Source: Sphingobium sp. CECT 9361
GTDB taxonomy: Bacteria; Pseudomonadota; Alphaproteobacteria; Sphingomonadales; Sphingomonadaceae
DNA: 64,000 nt
Reading direction: 5' to 3'
NCBI RefSeq assembly: GCF_918741285.1
Contig: NZ_CAKKNC010000001.1
Span: forward strand, 1,054,001-1,118,000
Shown: positions 57,601 through 64,000 of the stretch, one piece after another
Layout of the letters: each line of letters begins with the position of its first letter
How positions within the stretch are numbered: the first letter of the stretch is position 1
Translations under genes and position numbers: made by a program
The notes under the pieces: model-generated
Databases searched by the model: none
Told to the model about the DNA's origin: nothing
The model's input: the letters and a program-made list of their open reading frames with translations, nothing else

Positions 57601-57677
57601 TCAACCCAAATTACCGTTCGCCACTGGTTTTCCAGGCACCACGTTCGGCACGGGTTCAGTTGCGCGTAGGTTTCTGA
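54621..57677 (+). CDS. Oar-type TonB-dependent receptor with carboxypeptidase-regulatory-like domain
   Basis: The product is about 1018 residues from ATG 54621 (MTKIHNMRRNLLR), preceded by GAGGG; the frame is open to 54450 but lacks a ribosome site. After a signal peptide (ending AAFAQ) comes a CarboxypepD_reg-like domain (GRVVDAQGNGIGGATVEI, about 45-115), then the plug (VEVKTGGFQAEFGRATGGVVN) and a large beta-barrel ending in VQLRVGF. Oar-type proteins in sphingomonads and myxobacteria resemble protein- or peptide-type receptors. It is flanked by its own terminators and possible operators. Confidence 0.94.
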   Translation: MTKIHNMRRNLLRTGSVLQAMMVLGGGTLLSTTMPTAAFAQDYTNVSASGRVVDAQGNGIGGATVEITSNAQGFKRTATTDDTGSYRIPALPPGSYSFTITAPGQAPFTDPAVTLSAGGGGNTFRLNGPAGNAAAADGGDAIVVTGARVQVADFDRTTTGAVIDLGELSKRIPVSRSLNQVILLAPGTTQGSSGSNSAFANQSSISGSSFTENAYYVNGLNITEFRQGFAPVSVPFDFYETVEVKTGGFQAEFGRATGGVVNATTKRGTNEFHGSVLFNWEPNSLTDDAPNSYQADNDGDYTNRTDTVFQLSGPIIKDRLFFYGLYNFRDSTVENGTTGAVDDDGNLFAAGNRSTRQRTTSPFYGGKIDAIITDGHRLEGTYFNTTQITNTNTTIYNSDTNERGASVGGSRIRAGGENYVGRYTGTFAPWVTLSAAYGVNKNRAGTLPLDTVNPRIIDQRSGTASEIGNPVGSVVTNDDKREFYRADVDLYFNLFGSHHIRGGYDREDLTAKQISASLGGGTSTYLRVTSATDRTGLPVGTEYVQTRTFENGGSFGTRNEAFYLQDSWSLFDDRLTLQLGIRNDRFTNKDAAGNAFYESGDQWGPRLGFTFDPAGDGRTKIFGTFSRYFVPIAANTNIRGAGRELDYTRFNVLDGVNADGTPILGAPVLSVANARPCPDTGVANCVVTGNGEITDPTAFIAQGLKPQSLDEYSFGVERRFGPRIKLGLNFTYRKLGEVLEDVAIDQAALAYCTSQGFSADDCGQIYTGFSQYVLVNPGKDASIQLLGLPDGTTPVVDFTAEQLGYPKAKRTYKAVTFTFDREFDGKWSLSGSYTWASLKGNYEGGAKSDVGQADTGATQDFDQPGLTLGSYGYLPGHRRHSFKVYGSYQVNDIVTLGVNAFIQSPKKFGCIGVVPTSVDQFAADYGAAGNFCGGALVPRGTVFKSDWRKEVNLTAAFQVPGDFDASIRFDVFNVFNSKSALDFDEFGEDDGGNVNPNYRSPLVFQAPRSARVQLRVGF

Positions 57678-57702
57678 CAGCGCCTGCGTAACTGATCTTT
57701 AG

Positions 57703-57735
57703 AAAAGGGGGCGGTCCCTTGCCGCCCCCTTTTTT
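57703..57735 (+). terminator. Intrinsic terminator of the Oar-type receptor
   Basis: AAAAGGGGGCGG (57703-57714) pairs with CCGCCCCCTTTT (from 57722), loop seven bases, ending in a run of six T (57730-57735). It lies 26 bp after the stop and is the clearest rho-independent terminator in the window. Confidence 0.9.
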
Positions 57736-57844
57736 GTGTCTGTCGCGGATGGCGGCGATCGTTTCACCGGCAATATTGGTTGTGTTTTGCAACGCAATGA
57801 ATAGAATTGCACCATCCGACCAGGGAATCTCAGGGAGAGAGACG

Positions 57845-58510
57845 ATGATCCTTTATGGCATGCGGCCGTCGCCGTTCGTACGCAAGGTGCTGTTCTATTT
57901 AGAGGAAAAGGGCATCGATTTTGAGCTGCGACCCGCCGGGTTGGGTATTGGCGGCGAAGAATTCGCCAAGGCGTCTCCCTTCGGCAAGTTTCCCGCACTG
58001 GTCGATGGCGATTTTTCGATCAGCGACAGCAGTGCGATCGTCCATTATCTTGAAACGCTGTATCCTGAGCCGAACCTGATCCCGACGGAAGCAAAGGCGC
58101 GAGCGCGGGCGGTCTGGTTCGATGAATTCGCGGATACGGTATTGTTTGCGACAGGCGGAAAGATATTCTTCAACAGGATAGTGGCCCCCAAGTTTATGAA
58201 GATTTCGGGCGATCTGGCTGCCGCCGACGCAGCCGAGCGCAACGAGTTGCCGCGCCTGCTCGATTATATCGAGGGCGTGCTGCCAGACAGCGGCTTTCTG
58301 ATCGAGGACCGGCTGACCCTTGCGGACATTGCCGTCGCCTCGCCCCTGATCAACCTGGCCTATTGCTGTCCGCCGATGGATAGCGCGACTCATCCGCGAC
58401 TGTGCCGGTGGTTGAATATGCTGAAGACTCGGCCGGCGTTCGCATCGGTCCTGGAGGAGGAAAGACCCCTGATCGAAGCGATGGCAACGCAGCCTGAGTT
58501 GGTCCTGTAA
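57845..58510 (+). CDS. Glutathione S-transferase family protein
   Basis: The product is 221 residues from ATG 57845 (MILYGMRPSPFVRKV), with AGGGAGAG upstream; the frame runs to 57719 without a better start. The N-terminal thioredoxin-like domain (MRPSPFVRKVLFYLEEKGIDFE) keeps a Ser/Thr near the active position and the ISDSSAIVHYLE glutathione-binding loop; the C-terminal helical domain follows. It may detoxify electrophiles or aid aromatic catabolism. VOC gene follows after 27 bp. Confidence 0.9.
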   Translation: MILYGMRPSPFVRKVLFYLEEKGIDFELRPAGLGIGGEEFAKASPFGKFPALVDGDFSISDSSAIVHYLETLYPEPNLIPTEAKARARAVWFDEFADTVLFATGGKIFFNRIVAPKFMKISGDLAAADAAERNELPRLLDYIEGVLPDSGFLIEDRLTLADIAVASPLINLAYCCPPMDSATHPRLCRWLNMLKTRPAFASVLEEERPLIEAMATQPELVL

Positions 58511-58537
58511 TTCACAAAGCGAAAGTAGGAAAAATCT

Positions 58538-58924
58538 ATGTTTAGCCATATCATGCTGGGTTCGGACGATCTGGACGCATCCAAGAGGTTTTATGACGCG
58601 ACACTGGGCGTGCTGGGCGCCAAATCCGGTCAACAAGACCCCAAGGGTCGGTTAATCTGGATGACCCCGACGGGCGTCTTTATGGTAACCAAGCCCATCA
58701 ACGGGGAACCGGCCTGTTACGGCAACGGAGCCACCATCGGCTTTGCGATGGAGTCCCCCGAACAGGCCGATGCATGGCACGCGGCAGGCGTGGCAAATGG
58801 CGGCACCGCCTGCGAAGATCCGCCGGGGGTGCGCGAAGGCTCGATGGGCAAGCTCTACCTGGCGTATCTGCGCGATCCTGCCGGGAACAAGCTGTGTGCG
58901 CTCCACCGGATGCCTGCGGAATAA
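58538..58924 (+). CDS. VOC (glyoxalase-fold) family protein
   Basis: The 128-residue protein begins MFSHIMLGSDDLDASKRFYDATL, typical of the vicinal-oxygen-chelate fold, with paired beta-alpha-beta-beta-beta units and His/Glu residues (HIMLG, LYLAYLRDPAGNKLCALH) that could bind a metal. GST and VOC proteins are often neighbours in detoxification clusters. The substrate is unknown. AGGA lies nine bases upstream. Confidence 0.88.
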   Translation: MFSHIMLGSDDLDASKRFYDATLGVLGAKSGQQDPKGRLIWMTPTGVFMVTKPINGEPACYGNGATIGFAMESPEQADAWHAAGVANGGTACEDPPGVREGSMGKLYLAYLRDPAGNKLCALHRMPAE

Positions 58925-58930
58925 TGGCGG

Positions 58931-58966
58931 GCCGGACGTGCGACAGATCGTGCGTCCGGCAATTTT
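58931..58966 (+). terminator. Intrinsic terminator after the VOC gene
   Basis: GCCGGACG (58931-58938) pairs exactly with CGTCCGGC (58953-58960), followed by AATTTT. It lies six bases after the VOC stop. Confidence 0.7.
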
Positions 58967-59050
58967 CCCTCCCTTCCGAAAAAGGCGGTTAATCAGGCTT
59001 TTACAATCACCGGGCCGTTGCTAGACGATACGCGATCAGGGGGGATTGTC

Positions 59051-60997
59051 ATGGCCATCATTACCGGGACTATACGCAGCGACAGACTTGTCGGAACCGA
59101 GCAGGACGACATACTCAACGCGCTGACCGGCTTTTCGGACGAGGTGGATGGCGCAGGCGGTTACGACAAGCTGATCGTCGATTATTCCGCACTGCGGCCG
59201 ACATCCTATTCCTGGATCACGATGGACGATGCGTTGAGCGGCACCATCGGTTTTCCGTTGGCCAGTGATTTCGTCAGTTTTCGACGGATCGAAGCACTGG
59301 ATTTGCGGCTGGATAACGGCACCAACCAATTCGAGTTTACGGCCCTGAAGCCGTTTAACGGAAAGGTCGTTTCTGTCGACGGCGGATTGGGTATCGACAG
59401 CTTCAAGTTCGACGCTCCCACGTTCGACAACGTGTCTTTCAAGGTGGATGCGACCGGCGCGGTTACGCAAAATCTTGGTCTGACGCTGACCAATTTCGAA
59501 GCGTTTCAGCTGTATGTCGGTGGCGGTATCAATACGATCACGACCGGTGCGCGATCTGACATCGTGTCCGTCGGCGTGGGAACAAGCGCCATCGCAACCG
59601 GCGCGCACAACGACACCATCATCGTGCATGGCGGACAGGATATCGTGGACGGGGGCGACGATTGGGACACGCTGTCTATCGAAATGGGCGGTAGCATCGC
59701 GTCCTATGCGCTGGTGCATGACCGCTTGAAAGCCACTGCGTCCATTGCGGGCGTGGTGACGGCAAAGAATGTTGAAGTCGTGAACGCCGTGCTGGGATCG
59801 GGCGCGGACACGATCACTATGAACGAAGGGTGGAACGGTGCGATCAATTCCGGGGCAGGCGCGGATGTGTTCCGCCTCACCCGGCCACGGGGCATGTCGA
59901 TCGATGGCGGCGCGGGCATCGACTTTGCCAGCGTCAACCTGAGCGGAGTGTATGCCGATCGTTACAGCGATCTGGTTGCGGACGGTCTGGGCGGGTTGCA
60001 GGGCAGAGTAGGCGGCAATGGCGTACGCAATATCGAAAAACTGTATCTGACCCTCAGTAAGTCCGACGACTTCGTTTCGGTCGATACGGCACCTTTGTTC
60101 ACGGGCACGGTCTTGACCATGCTGGGGGGCGAGGGGAACGACCGTTTGACGCTCCAGATGAGTGCCGGAGCCTCCGCCAAAGTCGTATGGGGCGCTGATG
60201 GGTCGCTCAAACTGGGAACCGGCCAGTTCAGCGGTTTCGAGGATTTCACGTTAATCGGCACCAGCGGCAGCGACATCCTGAAAGGCGGGATCGGCAACGA
60301 CCGGCTGTTCGGGGGCGAGGGCCAGGACAAGCTGTATGCGTCTTTAGGTAACGACGAGTTGCATGGCGGCGCGGGTAACGACCATTATTTTGTTGATATC
60401 GATACTAACCCCACATCGCTGATCGAAGAAGATGGGGAAGGCACGGATACGGTTTTCGCCAGCGTCGGTACGTTTCTATTCTACAACCTTGAGATCCTTC
60501 GGCTGACGGGCGCTGACGACATTTCCGGAGCCGGCAATGGTCTCGCCAATATGATCGTTGGCAATGCAGGATCGAACTTGCTGTTTGGATATACCGGGCG
60601 CGATAATATTTCAGGTGGCGATGGGCACGATACGATATTTGGTGGCGAGGATGCTGATACGCTTACTGGCGGCAATGGCTTCGACACATTTTACTTCGAA
60701 GCCCTGCAATCATCGGCGGAGCGGGATACGATCACCGATTTCGGGGTAGGCGGAGATCAAATGTTCCTGCCACATGAGGTTTTCACTGGCCTTGGCGACG
60801 TAGAATTTCCCACAAGGTTGCCTGCCGCATATTTCAACGCGGGGACGAAGGCGGCGACGGCGGATCATCATGTCATTTATAACAAGGCGACCGGGATACT
60901 CTATTATGATCCCGATGGCGTTGGCGGTGAGGCGCAGATCCAGATTGCGCTGCTGTCTAACAAACCGACTTTGAGTGCATCGGACTTCCTGCTCTGA
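59051..60997 (+). CDS. RTX-repeat calcium-binding protein
   Basis: The product is about 648 residues from ATG 59051, with GGGGA upstream. The first 400 residues are beta-rich with degenerate repeats (TGARSDIVSVGVGTS, NDTIIVHGGQD) and no signal peptide. Toward the C-terminus are two clusters of GGxGxDxhx nonapeptides (ILKGGIGNDRLFGGEGQDKL; ISGGDGHDTIFGGEDADTL), then DTITDFGVGGDQMFL and a hydrophobic end (SASDFLL), as in type I secreted proteins. No type I exporter lies in the window. No enzymatic domain is recognisable; a surface or adhesin role is possible. Confidence 0.88.
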   Translation: MAIITGTIRSDRLVGTEQDDILNALTGFSDEVDGAGGYDKLIVDYSALRPTSYSWITMDDALSGTIGFPLASDFVSFRRIEALDLRLDNGTNQFEFTALKPFNGKVVSVDGGLGIDSFKFDAPTFDNVSFKVDATGAVTQNLGLTLTNFEAFQLYVGGGINTITTGARSDIVSVGVGTSAIATGAHNDTIIVHGGQDIVDGGDDWDTLSIEMGGSIASYALVHDRLKATASIAGVVTAKNVEVVNAVLGSGADTITMNEGWNGAINSGAGADVFRLTRPRGMSIDGGAGIDFASVNLSGVYADRYSDLVADGLGGLQGRVGGNGVRNIEKLYLTLSKSDDFVSVDTAPLFTGTVLTMLGGEGNDRLTLQMSAGASAKVVWGADGSLKLGTGQFSGFEDFTLIGTSGSDILKGGIGNDRLFGGEGQDKLYASLGNDELHGGAGNDHYFVDIDTNPTSLIEEDGEGTDTVFASVGTFLFYNLEILRLTGADDISGAGNGLANMIVGNAGSNLLFGYTGRDNISGGDGHDTIFGGEDADTLTGGNGFDTFYFEALQSSAERDTITDFGVGGDQMFLPHEVFTGLGDVEFPTRLPAAYFNAGTKAATADHHVIYNKATGILYYDPDGVGGEAQIQIALLSNKPTLSASDFLL

Positions 60998-61003
60998 CCG
61001 AGT

Positions 61004-61032
61004 GGCGGGTCAGATGCTTAACCCGACCCGCC
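61004..61032. terminator. Hairpin between RTX gene and carbonic anhydrase
   Basis: GGCGGGTC (61004-61011) pairs exactly with GACCCGCC (61025-61032) in the 50-bp gap between convergent stops. Confidence 0.6.
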
Positions 61033-61047
61033 GCCCCATTCGTTTAG

Positions 61048-61659
61048 TTACAGCCAGCGGACTTCGCCGGTGGAGAGGCTGTAGACGGCGCCGACGACTT
61101 TGAGTTCACCGCGTTGTTGCGGTTCCAGCAGCATCGGTTCGGAATATTCCTGCAGCCGTTCTACCATGCGGCGGACGTTTTCCTCAACCGCGTGCTCGAC
61201 GAGGTCGCCGTCGGGATGGGCACGCTGGGCGGCCATGACGGCTGGGAGGATAGGTTCGACCATGCGGCCGATGCTGCCGGGGAAACGCGCGTCTTTCGTC
61301 ACGATGTCAGTCGCGGCGGCAACCGCGCCGCATTTTTCATGACCCAGCACGACGATCAGCGGCACGCCGAGCGCCATGACCGAATATTCGATCGAGCCCA
61401 TACCGGCAGTGTCGACGTTGTTACCTGCGGTGCGGACGATGAAGAGTTCGCCCAGACCTGCGCCGAAAAGCTGTTCCGGGCCGACGCGCGAATCCGAGCA
61501 GCCGACGAGCGTGGCGAAAGGCTGCTGACCCTGCGCCAATTCGAGGCGGCGATCACGGGACACGTCCGCTTCGACAGGCTTGTCCGCCATGAAAGCAGCG
61601 TTGCCGTCCTTGAGGCGTTGCAGGGCTTCGTCAGGGGTGGGCTGGCCGGAAGTGGGCAT
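61048..61659 (-). CDS. Beta-class carbonic anhydrase
   Basis: The product is 203 residues from ATG 61659 (MPTSGQPTPDEAL), with AAGGAG upstream; the longer frame has no ribosome site. Zinc ligands fit Cys54 and the Asp56/Arg58 pair in CSDSR, plus His107 and Cys110 in GHEKC. The enzyme interconverts CO2 and bicarbonate. It follows the bestrophin gene by 56 bp on the same strand, probably as one operon. Confidence 0.95.
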   Translation of the reverse strand: MPTSGQPTPDEALQRLKDGNAAFMADKPVEADVSRDRRLELAQGQQPFATLVGCSDSRVGPEQLFGAGLGELFIVRTAGNNVDTAGMGSIEYSVMALGVPLIVVLGHEKCGAVAAATDIVTKDARFPGSIGRMVEPILPAVMAAQRAHPDGDLVEHAVEENVRRMVERLQEYSEPMLLEPQQRGELKVVGAVYSLSTGEVRWL

Positions 61660-61715
61660 AATAATCTCCTTTAAGGGGTGAAGGGGGCGTAGGACAGTGT
61701 GCTGTGCGGGATCAT

Positions 61716-62600
61716 CTACCACAGCACGCCATTAACAGGTTTGACTGGGGCAAGCGGGGTTTCGCCGATGCCCTGCAGCAAGTCGATCTCGATCGTGCGG
61801 CACATCGCGCTCAAGGGTACGTCGTGCACAGTGTTGGCGAAGGGATCGACCAGATCGTCGCCGATCCGCAGCACCGCCAGAAACATGAGGCCTGCGACGG
61901 TCGAGCCGAGCGGCGTCGCAAAGCCCAGCGTCTCCACCAGACCGATGGGCAGCAGGATGCAGAACAGGTGAGTGAAGAAATAGGGAAAGAAACGATATTG
62001 ATTGGGTAGCGGGGTGTTCTTCAGCCGCTCCATCCCGCCCTGTGCATTGGCGATGTCGATCAGTACCTGTTCCATCTGCGTCTGCTGAATGGTGTCGATC
62101 CACCCGGCGCGCTGTGCCTCCGATATGCGATGGCCGGTGCCGTCGAGCAGGCCGTTGGAGGGATTGGCGCGGGCCAGGGTAGGCTCCGCTTCGCCTCTCG
62201 ACAGAAAGCGCAACACTTCCTCATCGCATGGTTGGCGGCGCAACTGACAGCGCAGGGCGTTCACATAGGCAACCTGACGCAGCACGATGGAGCGGCGCAG
62301 GCTGGTTGCTTCTTCCCGATGCAGGAAGTTGTTGGCGGCGCGGGCGAGGCTGCGCGAGGCATTGATCATCGCGCCCCACAGCACGCGCCCTTCCCACCAG
62401 CGCTGATAGGCGGAATTGTCGCGAAAACCCAGGAACAGTGCGAGCGCCGTACCGAAGATGGTGAGCGGCAGTGCAGGTGCCTTGAACGGCAGGACGTAAT
62501 AAACGACGGTCACCGCGACATCCCAGATCGCGAGAACCAGCAGGGGTTTCCAGACATCGCGCACGATATGGCTGATGCGTGGAACGGCATCGACTATCAC
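61716..62600 (-). CDS. Bestrophin-family anion channel (YneE/RFP-TM type)
   Basis: The product is about 294 residues from GTG 62600, preceded by GGGAGA; an upstream ATG at 62627 has no ribosome site. The sequence has four main hydrophobic segments and the family features NSAYQRWWEGRVLWGAMINASR, then RTLGFATPLGSTVAG-like regions and the late Asp-rich stretch LRIGDDLVDPF. Bestrophins conduct anions including bicarbonate; next to carbonic anhydrase a bicarbonate role is plausible. Confidence 0.88.
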   Translation of the reverse strand: MIVDAVPRISHIVRDVWKPLLVLAIWDVAVTVVYYVLPFKAPALPLTIFGTALALFLGFRDNSAYQRWWEGRVLWGAMINASRSLARAANNFLHREEATSLRRSIVLRQVAYVNALRCQLRRQPCDEEVLRFLSRGEAEPTLARANPSNGLLDGTGHRISEAQRAGWIDTIQQTQMEQVLIDIANAQGGMERLKNTPLPNQYRFFPYFFTHLFCILLPIGLVETLGFATPLGSTVAGLMFLAVLRIGDDLVDPFANTVHDVPLSAMCRTIEIDLLQGIGETPLAPVKPVNGVLW

Positions 62601-62727
62601 TCTTATCTCCCGAGATGGCGGACGCATAACACCGAAAAACAGTTTTGGATGCGGTAAGCCGGCGCCGCTATACTTTATAACGGCGAGGTAACAATTTGTT
62701 ACGTTTACAGGGCGGGAGGCAGGGTGG

Positions 62728-63204
62728 TCAGTTCTGCGCCTTGGGCGGGATGACCGGGAAGGGCAGGGGGGCGACGGGGACGCCTTCTTCCATCAGCGCC
62801 TTGGCTTCTTCAGGGGCGACTTCGCCGTGGACGCTGGCGTGATCCTGCTCACCATAGTGCATGGCGCGCGCCACATCGGCGAATTGGCGACCGACCCATT
62901 GCGAATCCTTGAGCGCTTCGCTTTGCGCCTTGGCGAGCTGTTCGATGACGGCGCGGGCCTTGGCGGCCTCCACAGCTTGCGGGCCTTGCGCCATGGCGAC
63001 GGAAGAGAGGGCGGGTGTATCGCTGCGGCGGTTTGACTTGGCGGGGATGGCGGGCGCCATCAGCGCCTTGTCGATGTCCGGGTCGCCACAGATAGGGCAG
63101 GTTAGCAAGCCACGGGTGCGCTGATCCTCATAATCGGCGCTGGAGCCGAACCATGCTTCGAAGGGGTGGCCGTGGCGGCTGCATTTGAGGTCGAATACGA
63201 TCAT
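62728..63204 (-). CDS. DUF1178 family protein
   Basis: This 158-residue protein begins MIVFDLKCSRHGHPFEAWFGS and has a short zinc-ribbon-like motif (LTCPICGD) and an Ala/Lys-rich helical middle. DUF1178 proteins are common in alphaproteobacteria and lack a known function. The ATG overlaps the upstream nitrilase stop by four bases (ATGA), so it is translated with that gene. Confidence 0.87.
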   Translation of the reverse strand: MIVFDLKCSRHGHPFEAWFGSSADYEDQRTRGLLTCPICGDPDIDKALMAPAIPAKSNRRSDTPALSSVAMAQGPQAVEAAKARAVIEQLAKAQSEALKDSQWVGRQFADVARAMHYGEQDHASVHGEVAPEEAKALMEEGVPVAPLPFPVIPPKAQN

Positions 63205-64000
63205 GTGATGGTCACTACCGGAGGAACGGGGCGGCGGTTGGCGATGGCGGGGATGCGGGCGCGGACGGCGGCGACCTGATCAAGGTCGATGTCGACGACC
63301 GTAACTTCTCTAACATCGCCCATATCGAGCAGGGTCGTGCCCCACGGGTCGACGACCAGACTGTGGCCGTAGGTCGTGCGTCCATCTGCGTGCTGGCCGA
63401 CCTGCGCGCAGGCGATGACGAAGGCGCCGGCTTCGATGGCGCGGGCGCGCAGGAGGGTGTGCCAGTGCGCTTCGCCGGTGGGGACGGTGAAGGCGGCGGG
63501 GACGAGCAGGATAGTGGCCCCGGCATTGGTCAGGGCGCGGTAGAGGTCCGGGAAGCGCAGGTCGTAGCAGACCGATAAGCCGACACGCGCAAATGGCGTA
63601 TCGACGGCTACCACGGTCTCGCCTGGGGCATAAGTACTTGATTCTCGCCAACTTTCTCCTGTTGGAAGATCGACGTCGAACAGGTGCATCTTGTCATAGC
63701 GCGCGCGGATCATACCGCTGTCGTCGATCATGAAGGAGCGATTGCTCCACCGGCCATCTTCGCGTTCGTCGGAACAGGCCAGCGATCCCAGATGGACCCA
63801 GATGCCCGATTTGGCCGCGGCTTCGCGGACACGCGTCAGCACCAGATTGTTGACTTCGTTGGTGACACGATCCGCCGCGCGCTTGCGATCCCGGTCGAGA
63901 TAGCCCGCCATTTCGGGCGTGAACAGCATGTCTGCGCCCAGCGCCTTGGCGCGCCACACCGCATCGACGATCGCGTCGGCATTGGCCGACGGATCGATCC
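63201..64000 (-). CDS. Nit-type carbon-nitrogen hydrolase, N-terminus truncated by window end
   Basis: The frame continues past the window edge (first visible residues IDPSANADAIVDAVW), so the gene starts beyond 64000; about 266 residues are visible. The catalytic triad of the nitrilase superfamily fits: Glu in MLFTPEM, Lys in RYDKMHLFDVDLP and Cys in VGLSVCYDLRFPDLYRAL. It resembles NIT2-type omega-amidases or deaminated-glutathione amidases. The DUF1178 gene overlaps its stop. Confidence 0.93.
   Translation of the reverse strand, partial: IDPSANADAIVDAVWRAKALGADMLFTPEMAGYLDRDRKRAADRVTNEVNNLVLTRVREAAAKSGIWVHLGSLACSDEREDGRWSNRSFMIDDSGMIRARYDKMHLFDVDLPTGESWRESSTYAPGETVVAVDTPFARVGLSVCYDLRFPDLYRALTNAGATILLVPAAFTVPTGEAHWHTLLRARAIEAGAFVIACAQVGQHADGRTTYGHSLVVDPWGTTLLDMGDVREVTVVDIDLDQVAAVRARIPAIANRRPVPPVVTIT

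Overview
This window is 64 kb of gene-dense, GC-rich chromosome from an alphaproteobacterium, most likely in the Sphingomonadaceae (Sphingobium/Sphingomonas-like). The evidence is the chvI-chvG-hprK-rapZ-EIIA-HPr locus divergent from pckA, three large TonB-dependent receptors including an Oar-type one, the lptD-surA-pdxA-ksgA order, a phytase-like autotransporter, and bestrophin next to carbonic anhydrase. This placement comes from gene content and protein style, not from a database search. I saw no rRNA, tRNA, CRISPR array, insertion sequence or prophage. Most of it is conserved core chromosome; 50-61 kb is the more accessory part.

Layout. 0-2.8 kb: a 5'-truncated patatin-like lipase and a small lipoprotein. 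2.8-6.1 kb: dnaJ and dnaK with a sigma-32-like promoter and a palindromic repeat between them. 6.1-6.7 kb: a PCu(A)C-type copper chaperone. 6.7-11.2 kb (minus): TonB receptor, acs and cytochrome b561. 11.4-12.1 kb: an L,D-transpeptidase. 12.1-19.9 kb (minus): chvI, chvG, hprK, rapZ, EIIA, HPr, an RNA methyltransferase, an MHS-type transporter and an exported M24 peptidase, nearly all overlapping. 20.2-21.8 kb: pckA. 21.9-27.2 kb: a small unknown protein, SPFH-NfeD, a CitE-like lyase, a polytopic membrane protein and an HWE/HisKA_2 kinase. 27.3-29.6 kb: a second TonB receptor. 29.9-33.1 kb: guaB, an RsmB-like methyltransferase and a TPR protein. 33.1-38.8 kb (minus): lptD, surA, pdxA, ksgA. 39.0-42.0 kb: pepA, holC, ndk and a GNAT. 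42.0-44.1 kb (minus): purM and a purN-YjbR fusion. 44.1-49.7 kb: DUF2066/HMA-like protein, hdaA, ppk, ppx. 50.1-52.7 kb: phytase-like autotransporter. 52.9-54.2 kb: TetR regulator and O-methyltransferase around a shared palindrome. 54.6-57.7 kb: Oar-type TonB receptor. 57.8-61.0 kb: GST, VOC protein, RTX-repeat protein. 61.0-64.0 kb (minus): a truncated Nit-type amidohydrolase and DUF1178 protein, then bestrophin and beta-carbonic anhydrase.

How the genes fit together. The central minus-strand operon couples an envelope/acid two-component system (ChvGI) to a regulatory PTS branch (HprK, HPr, EIIA) and RapZ, opposite the gluconeogenic enzyme PckA; no sugar-specific PTS permease is present, so a signalling role is the better reading. 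The lptD-surA-pdxA-ksgA block handles outer-membrane assembly. The hda-ppk-ppx block places replication-initiation control beside polyphosphate metabolism, and the phytase-like autotransporter next to it could supply phosphate. Bestrophin plus carbonic anhydrase form a plausible bicarbonate module. No clearly novel defence or mobile system was found. The best leads are unusual operon partners, a domain fusion and several palindromic operator-like sites.
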